Assembly (NCBI GenBank): GCA_015488755.1
Contig: WFNB01000119.1
Coordinates: forward strand, 1 to 64,000
DNA: 64,000 nt
From: Gammaproteobacteria bacterium
Lineage (GTDB): Bacteria > Pseudomonadota > Gammaproteobacteria > GRL18
Direction: 5' to 3'
In this document: piece after piece, positions 62,730-64,000 of the stretch
Layout: each line of letters starts with the position of its first letter
Position numbering within the stretch: position 1 is the first letter of the stretch
Notes under the pieces: generated by a model
The model's input: the letters and a program-made list of their open reading frames with translations, nothing else
Told to the model about the DNA's origin: nothing
Database searches by the model: none
Made by a program: the position numbers and the translations under genes

Positions 62730-64000
62730 AAATCCTTCCAAGTAAGTCATCCGAGGTGAATTCTCCCGTAATTTCGGAGAGGTAATTTTGCGCCTGACGT
62801 AATTCTTCAGCAAGAAGTTCTCCTGCTGAGAATTGTTGTAGTTGAACAAGTCCTTTTTCGACTGATTCTATGGCTTTATTAATGGCTTCTAAATGTCGGC
62901 GACGAGCCATAAAGCTACCTTCACCAGCATTTTGATAGCCCATAGATTTTTTAAGATGATCCTTAAGTAGTTCAATACCTTTTTGTTCTTTAGCTGATAG
63001 ATATATTGATGTAAGTCCTTTTTTTTCTATAATTTGTGGGGCTTTATCTGCTAAATCAATTTTATTATGTATTAATGTAATCGCAATAGTATCAGGAAAT
63101 TGTGCCAATAATTGCTTATTGTTTTGTTCATTATCAGAATTATTTTCATCCATTACCAATAATATTTGATCCGCCGTATCAATGACTTTCCAAGCACGTT
63201 CAATGCCTATTTTTTCAACTTCACAATTGCTTTCACGTAAACCAGCTGTATCAATAATATGCAAAGGCATACCATCAATATTAATTTCTTCTTTTAAGAC
63301 ATCTCTTGTCGTTCCAGCAATGTCGGTCACTATGGCAGATTCTTTACCTGATAGAGCATTAAGTAAGCTGGATTTTCCGGCATTAGGCTGACCTACAATG
63401 GCAACATTCATCCCTTCTCTTAATAAGCACCCTTGCTGTGCCTGAAGTAAAATATTTTTTAAATCTGATAAAATCATTTTAGTATCAGTTTCTACCTTAC
63501 CATCAGAAAGAAAATCAATTTCTTCTTCAGGAAAATCAATTGCTGCTTCAACATAAATACGTAATAAAATCAGTGCTTCAACCTGAGTATGTATTAATTT
63601 TGAAAAATCACCTTGTAAAGAACGTTGTGCTGATCGAGCTGCTTGTTCATTACTGGCATCGATTAAATCGGCAATGGCTTCTGCCTGAGCGAGATCGAGT
63701 TTATCATTTAAAAAAGCTCGCTCACTAAATTCCCCTGGTTTTGCTGCCTCTGCCCCAAGAGAAAAAACACGTTGTAATAGCATATCCATAACCACAGGAC
63801 CGCCATGACCTTGTAGCTCAACAACCTCTTCACCAGTAAACGAATGAGGAGCAGGGAAATATAAAACAATACCAGAATCAATAGTATGATTTTCTTTATC
63901 GAAAAAAGGTACGTAATGAGCATAACGTGGTTTAGGAGTTTGCTGAATAATTTCTTCAACAATTGCTAGAGATTTAGCTCCAGAGAGGCGAATAATACCT
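62704..64000 (-). CDS. mnmE: tRNA modification GTPase MnmE (N-terminus beyond window)
   Basis: [37 protein letters not shown]-term FCIGK*; frame remains open to base 64000 ([19 protein letters not shown]...), so listed ORF start at 63795 is internal. Confidence 0.97.
   Translation of the reverse strand, partial: GIIRLSGAKSLAIVEEIIQQTPKPRYAHYVPFFDKENHTIDSGIVLYFPAPHSFTGEEVVELQGHGGPVVMDMLLQRVFSLGAEAAKPGEFSERAFLNDKLDLAQAEAIADLIDASNEQAARSAQRSLQGDFSKLIHTQVEALILLRIYVEAAIDFPEEEIDFLSDGKVETDTKMILSDLKNILLQAQQGCLLREGMNVAIVGQPNAGKSSLLNALSGKESAIVTDIAGTTRDVLKEEINIDGMPLHIIDTAGLRESNCEVEKIGIERAWKVIDTADQILLVMDENNSDNEQNNKQLLAQFPDTIAITLIHNKIDLADKAPQIIEKKGLTSIYLSAKEQKGIELLKDHLKKSMGYQNAGEGSFMARRRHLEAINKAIESVEKGLVQLQQFSAGELLAEELRQAQNYLSEITGEFTSDDLLGRIFSSFCIGK

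Noticed and set aside
63708-63962. - strand 84-aa ORF near the right edge
   Set aside because: Out-of-frame with mnmE, whose own frame is open through to base 64000 with recognisable MnmE N-domain sequence.

Overview
The window is an AT-rich bacterial chromosome segment. Gene content and order point to a gammaproteobacterium: dusB-fis-purH, accBC-aroQ, dsbD-cutA-fxsA-groESL, dapF-DUF484-xerC, ubiE-ubiJ-ubiB and mnmE. Most of it is housekeeping, with several accessory or unusual islands. (1) An uncharacterised-looking locus at ~38.1-45.2 kb holds GYF_2+AIM24, TerB-like, a 1319-aa protein with an embedded Hanks-type kinase core, and a divergent TMEM43-family membrane protein. (2) A Wadjet/MksBEF-type SMC operon (JetA-JetB-JetC-like, 55.4-61.2 kb) has no recognisable JetD/MksG partner. 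(3) A ~0.98-kb segment carrying only a vapBC-like toxin-antitoxin pair is bounded by a 27-bp direct repeat of the 3' end of mnmE, including the 18-bp sequence known as the SGI1 attB. (4) A nested-palindrome repeat family has three copies, two of them ~97% identical inverted copies flanking a peroxiredoxin-glutaredoxin gene divergent from oxyR. (5) A CIRCE-like operator upstream of groESL contains a perfect TATAAT in its loop. (6) An SH3-domain/coiled-coil gene is split at an A9 homopolymer. (7) An epsilon-type frdCAB-like fumarate reductase/succinate dehydrogenase operon is present. No tRNA, rRNA or CRISPR array was recognised. All family calls come from reading protein motifs without database searches.
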